From NCBI GenBank assembly GCA_946222885.1, contig CAMIAK010000002.1, forward strand, positions 186,001-250,000: a stretch of 64,000 nt of DNA, given 5' to 3'. Below the pieces are notes generated by a model. The model had not been told where the DNA came from. It did no database searches and was given only the letters and a program-made list of their open reading frames with translations. The DNA is from an uncultured Nesterenkonia sp. GTDB taxonomy: Bacteria; Actinomycetota; Actinomycetes; Actinomycetales; Micrococcaceae. The position numbers and the translations under genes are program-made. Every line of letters starts with the position of its first letter. The first letter of the stretch is position 1. Below are positions 60,042 to 64,000 of this stretch, piece after piece.

Positions 60042-61064
60042 GTGACCAGCACCCACGCCAGCCCCCGCAGCACCGCGCCCGGGGCCTCCCGCATGCAGTG
60101 GATGGACTTCCTGCGCGGCATCGCGGTGCTGCTGGTGGTCGTGCTGCACGCCGCCTCCCACGGAGGTGCGGAGACCCAGACCTGGAGCGAGATCAACCGG
60201 CACCTGACGCCGTTCCGGATGCCGCTGCTGATGTTCCTCTCCGGGATGCTGCTGCACCGTTCGCTGGCCAAACCCCTGCCGGTCTACCTCTGGGGGAAGG
60301 TCGCCGCGATCGTCTGGCCGCTCCTGGTCTGGATGTGCCTCTACGGGTTCTTCGTGCGGGGCGGGATCGGGATCCCGGACACCGGCATCGACTATTGGCT
60401 CAACGGGGACTACCTCTGGTTCCTCATGGCCCTGGCGCTGTGCTATCTCTTCGCAGCCCTGTTCAAGCCGCTGCTGCCGCGCTTCCCCTCCGGGAACGTC
60501 TGGGCCTTCCTGGCCGTCTTCGCGGCCATGATCCTCACCTACGTCCAGGGGAACGTCTCCGGGGGAGTCATCGGCAGCACCTTCTGGTACGGCTCCTTCT
60601 TCTTCCTGGGCGCCTGGTCGGTCCGCTACGTCCAGCACTGGGTGAAGGCCCACTGGCTGCTGATCCTCCCGCTGTTCGCCGCCGCGGCCTACTTCGCGCA
60701 CATCGGGGTCCATGACCGTTCGCTGCGGGTCGGGACCTACGAAGCCGCCGGGATCTCGGTGCTGGGGATCGCCGTCATCCTGTGGCTGGCGGCCCGGCTG
60801 CCGCGGACGGCTCCGGTGCGCTTCATCGAATGGGTGGGCCGCAGCTCCATCGTGGTCTATGCGGCCCACTTCCCGATCATCATCTTCGCCCGCGGCCACC
60901 TGGTCTCCCCCCTGGAGCTCTCCGCCGGCACACATGTGGCCCTGATGACGCTGATCGGGGTCGCCGGCTCCGTCCTGCTGGTCTGGCTGCGGCCCTGGAC
61001 CACCTGGCTCTATGTGCTGCCCGGGCACCAGAAGGTGGCCGCGCGGCTGCTGGCCCGCAGGTGA
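60042..61064 (+). CDS. acyltransferase 3 family membrane protein
   Basis: A 340-residue integral membrane acyltransferase with about 10 helices. The family signature is WMDFLRGIAVLLVVVLHAASHGG, with the catalytic His, followed by RMPLLMFLSGMLLHRS. Such proteins transfer acetyl or succinyl groups to cell-surface carbohydrates. Lying after mptB and the DUF2079 gene, it may acylate lipomannan; Micrococcus lipomannan is known to be succinylated. The start is GTG 60042, with a -10 box TATCCT (60028-60033) eight bases upstream. Confidence 0.87.
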   Translation: MTSTHASPRSTAPGASRMQWMDFLRGIAVLLVVVLHAASHGGAETQTWSEINRHLTPFRMPLLMFLSGMLLHRSLAKPLPVYLWGKVAAIVWPLLVWMCLYGFFVRGGIGIPDTGIDYWLNGDYLWFLMALALCYLFAALFKPLLPRFPSGNVWAFLAVFAAMILTYVQGNVSGGVIGSTFWYGSFFFLGAWSVRYVQHWVKAHWLLILPLFAAAAYFAHIGVHDRSLRVGTYEAAGISVLGIAVILWLAARLPRTAPVRFIEWVGRSSIVVYAAHFPIIIFARGHLVSPLELSAGTHVALMTLIGVAGSVLLVWLRPWTTWLYVLPGHQKVAARLLARR

Positions 61065-61106
61065 GGGAGGCCCGGAGGCTGATTCCGGTATCACCGCTCG
61101 GGCGAC

Positions 61107-61112
61107 TAGGCT
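61107..61112 (+). promoter_or_regulatory. -10 box (TAGGCT) of ettA, leaderless
   Basis: TAGGCT is followed by GGAGAC and ATG 61119. Confidence 0.5.
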
Positions 61113-61118
61113 GGAGAC

Positions 61119-62797
<1,679 letters not shown>

Positions 62798-62801
<4 letters not shown>

Positions 62802-63283
62802 AAGGCGGGCTCCCGCTGCTCAGCAGCCGGTGAGTCCCAGGCCGGCTCCGTGCCGGGCCCGGCATCCTCGGACCTCTCGGTCTCCTCCCGCGCAGGCTCC
62901 TCCTGCTCAGGGGAGGAGGCCGAGGGGTTCAGCCGTATGAAGGAGCCCGTGCCGAAGGTCAGGTCATGGCCGAGCCCGTCGGCGTCGATCTCCACAGCGG
63001 TGCCGCGCTGGCCGGCGTCGTTCTCCCAGGGACGGATCTTCAGCCGCCCGGTGACGATCACCGGATCTCCCTTGGAGAGCGTGCTGTGGGCGTTCAGGGC
63101 GAGGTTGCGGAAACAGGTGACGTTGAACCAGTTGGTCTCCCCGTTGACCCATTCCCCGGCTTCCCGGTCATAGCGCCGCGGCGTGGAGGCCAGACGGAAG
63201 GTCGCGATCGGCAGGCCCTTCTCAGTGGTGATCTTGCGGATCTCGGTGCCGGCGAAGCCTCGCACGGTGATGGTCTCTGACAT
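62798..63283 (-). CDS. ssb: single-stranded DNA-binding protein, SSB family paralogue
   Basis: A 161-residue OB-fold protein. The core spans residues 1-115: TVRGFAGTEIRKITTEKGLPIATFRLAST, WFNVTCFRNLALNAHSTLSKGDPVIVTGRLKIRPWE. A Gly-poor acidic tail ends EQREPAF, a degenerate form of the usual DDDxPF tip that binds partner proteins. This suggests a secondary SSB rather than the replicative one. ATG 63283 follows GAGAGGA at five bases. Confidence 0.88.
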
Positions 63284-63454
63284 GACGGTCCTCTCGTGTG
63301 TCCAACGGTTCCACCACCAGGCTGCCTCGCCCGGAGACCTCCGGGCCCCGTCGGACGGCGTTCTGTGGAGCCCGGGGCGTGGCGCACAGCACGTCGGGTC
63401 GCCTGTGGAGGAGTCCACTGGGTAGACTCTTGCCCTGGACTCACAGCAGTCCGC

Positions 63455-63527
63455 GCCCCAGTAGCTCAGGGGATAGAGCAGCGGCCTTCTAATCCGCCGG
63501 TCGGGGGTTCGATTCCCTCCTGGGGCA
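63455..63527 (+). tRNA. tRNA-Arg (anticodon TCT)
   Basis: A 73-nt cloverleaf. Acceptor GCCCCAG pairs with CTGGGGC before discriminator A; the D arm is GCTC-GAGC; the anticodon loop CTTCTAA reads TCT for AGA codons; the T arm contains GGTTCGATTCC. CCA is not encoded. The last anticodon-stem pair (C31-T39) is mismatched. A TAGACT box at 63423-63428 is a possible promoter. Confidence 0.95.
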
Positions 63528-63564
63528 CTTTCGCCACATCGTTCCGAGCACGGAGACACCTTCT

Positions 63565-64000
63565 ATGCCCACCGCCGCCGCCCCCACCGCAGCCTGCGGC
63601 GGGACCTCTGCGCTGCGGGTGGTCATGATCAGCCTGCACACCTCTCCGCTGGCCCAGGCCGGACGGGGAGACGCCGGTGGGCTGAACGTCTATGTGAACG
63701 CTCTCTCCCGCTCGCTGCGGGCGGCCGGGGTGAGCGTGGACATCGTCACCACCGGCATCGAGGAGACCTGCGGCGGCGCGCCATCCCGCAGCGAGGACTC
63801 GCTCACCGTGCTGGAGGACGGCCGCCGCGTGCACACGCTCAGCGTCCCCGGCTCCCAGCTGAACGACGAGCAGGGCCGCACCGACAAGAACCGGCTGGTC
63901 GACCACGTGGAGGACCTCGCAGCGCGGGCTGAGGCCAGCCTCGCCGAACACGCCCGGCCCGGCGAGCAGATGGTCCTGCACTCCCACTACTGGATCTCCG
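63565..64000 (+). CDS. mshA: D-inositol-3-phosphate glycosyltransferase (MshA-like), 3' end cut off
   Basis: The first 145 residues of a GT4-family glycosyltransferase; the frame is open to the window edge. After a 20-residue Ala/Pro-rich start comes VVMISLHTSPLAQAGRGDAGGLNVYVNALSRSLRAAGV, the MshA-type N-terminal substrate loop, then IVTTG and VLHSHYWIS. MshA joins GlcNAc from UDP-GlcNAc to inositol-3-phosphate, the first step of mycothiol synthesis. Identification rests on the N-terminal domain only; a sucrose-phosphate-synthase-like or other GT4 enzyme is possible but less likely. Confidence 0.82.
   Translation, partial: MPTAAAPTAACGGTSALRVVMISLHTSPLAQAGRGDAGGLNVYVNALSRSLRAAGVSVDIVTTGIEETCGGAPSRSEDSLTVLEDGRRVHTLSVPGSQLNDEQGRTDKNRLVDHVEDLAARAEASLAEHARPGEQMVLHSHYWIS

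Overview
The window is a 64 kb piece of a high-GC actinobacterial chromosome. The most likely source is the Micrococcales, in or near the Micrococcaceae (Micrococcus, Nesterenkonia, Arthrobacter). Supporting this are actinobacterial marker families (SepH, DUF4193, DUF3093, DUF3710, DUF3159, DUF3000, DUF5998, MptB, MshA), a ParC-type topoisomerase IV subunit, an oleA-oleBC-oleD hydrocarbon cluster with the OleB-OleC fusion known from Micrococcus, and about 19 genes whose -10 box lies so close to the start codon that they are probably leaderless. Nearly all of the DNA is coding. There are no prophages, insertion sequences or CRISPR arrays.

Layout. 1-5.5 kb: sugar-acid uptake and breakdown (Ldh_2 dehydrogenase, DctPQM TRAP transporter, KDG kinase, KDPG aldolase). 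5.5-6.9 kb: M56 protease and BlaI repressor pair with a perfect operator-like palindrome. 7-12.3 kb: parC divergent from a Pat-like GNAT/acyl-CoA synthetase fusion. 12.3-13.6 kb: an AbiEi/DUF559-like gene bracketed by two related 62-63 bp palindromic elements. 13.6-18.5 kb: oleA-oleBC-oleD on the minus strand. 18.6-20.5 kb: DUF5998 gene and a phosphodiesterase. 20.5-38 kb: actinobacterial core block (sepH, DUF4193, DUF3093, dut, DUF3710, DUF3159, a frameshifted RNA methyltransferase, acnA, dxs, WGR protein, fadB-like gene, Rieske protein, rnd, DUF3000, threonine aldolase, msrB). 38-47 kb: hydrolase, unknown membrane protein, GDPD, SufE, acyl-CoA ligase, zapE, ppk2, gndA. 47-53 kb: cysE-cysK, msrA, yaaA, two small membrane proteins, an MFS exporter and a TetR regulator. 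53-64 kb: RNase HI, Nif3, rnpB, gap, mptB-DUF2079-acyltransferase, ettA, ssb-like gene, tRNA-Arg(TCT) and the start of mshA.

How the genes work together. The first operon would import a sugar acid by TRAP transport and bring it to pyruvate and glyceraldehyde-3-phosphate through 2-keto-3-deoxygluconate. gndA, gap and acnA sit in central carbon metabolism. cysE and cysK make cysteine, which mycothiol synthesis (mshA) needs; msrA, msrB and yaaA are oxidative-stress genes. OleA, OleBC and OleD together make long-chain alkenes from two acyl-CoAs. MptB, the DUF2079 protein and the acyltransferase look like a cell-envelope lipomannan module.

The most unusual feature is the pair of near-identical palindromes, each with four 9-bp boxes on a strict 19-bp spacing, around a lone gene with a PD-(D/E)xK-type nuclease tail. 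Other points to check are a divergent promoter whose two -10 boxes share bases (msrB/hydrolase), a 112-nt inverted repeat between acnA and dxs, and a G-run frameshift in the RNA methyltransferase gene.
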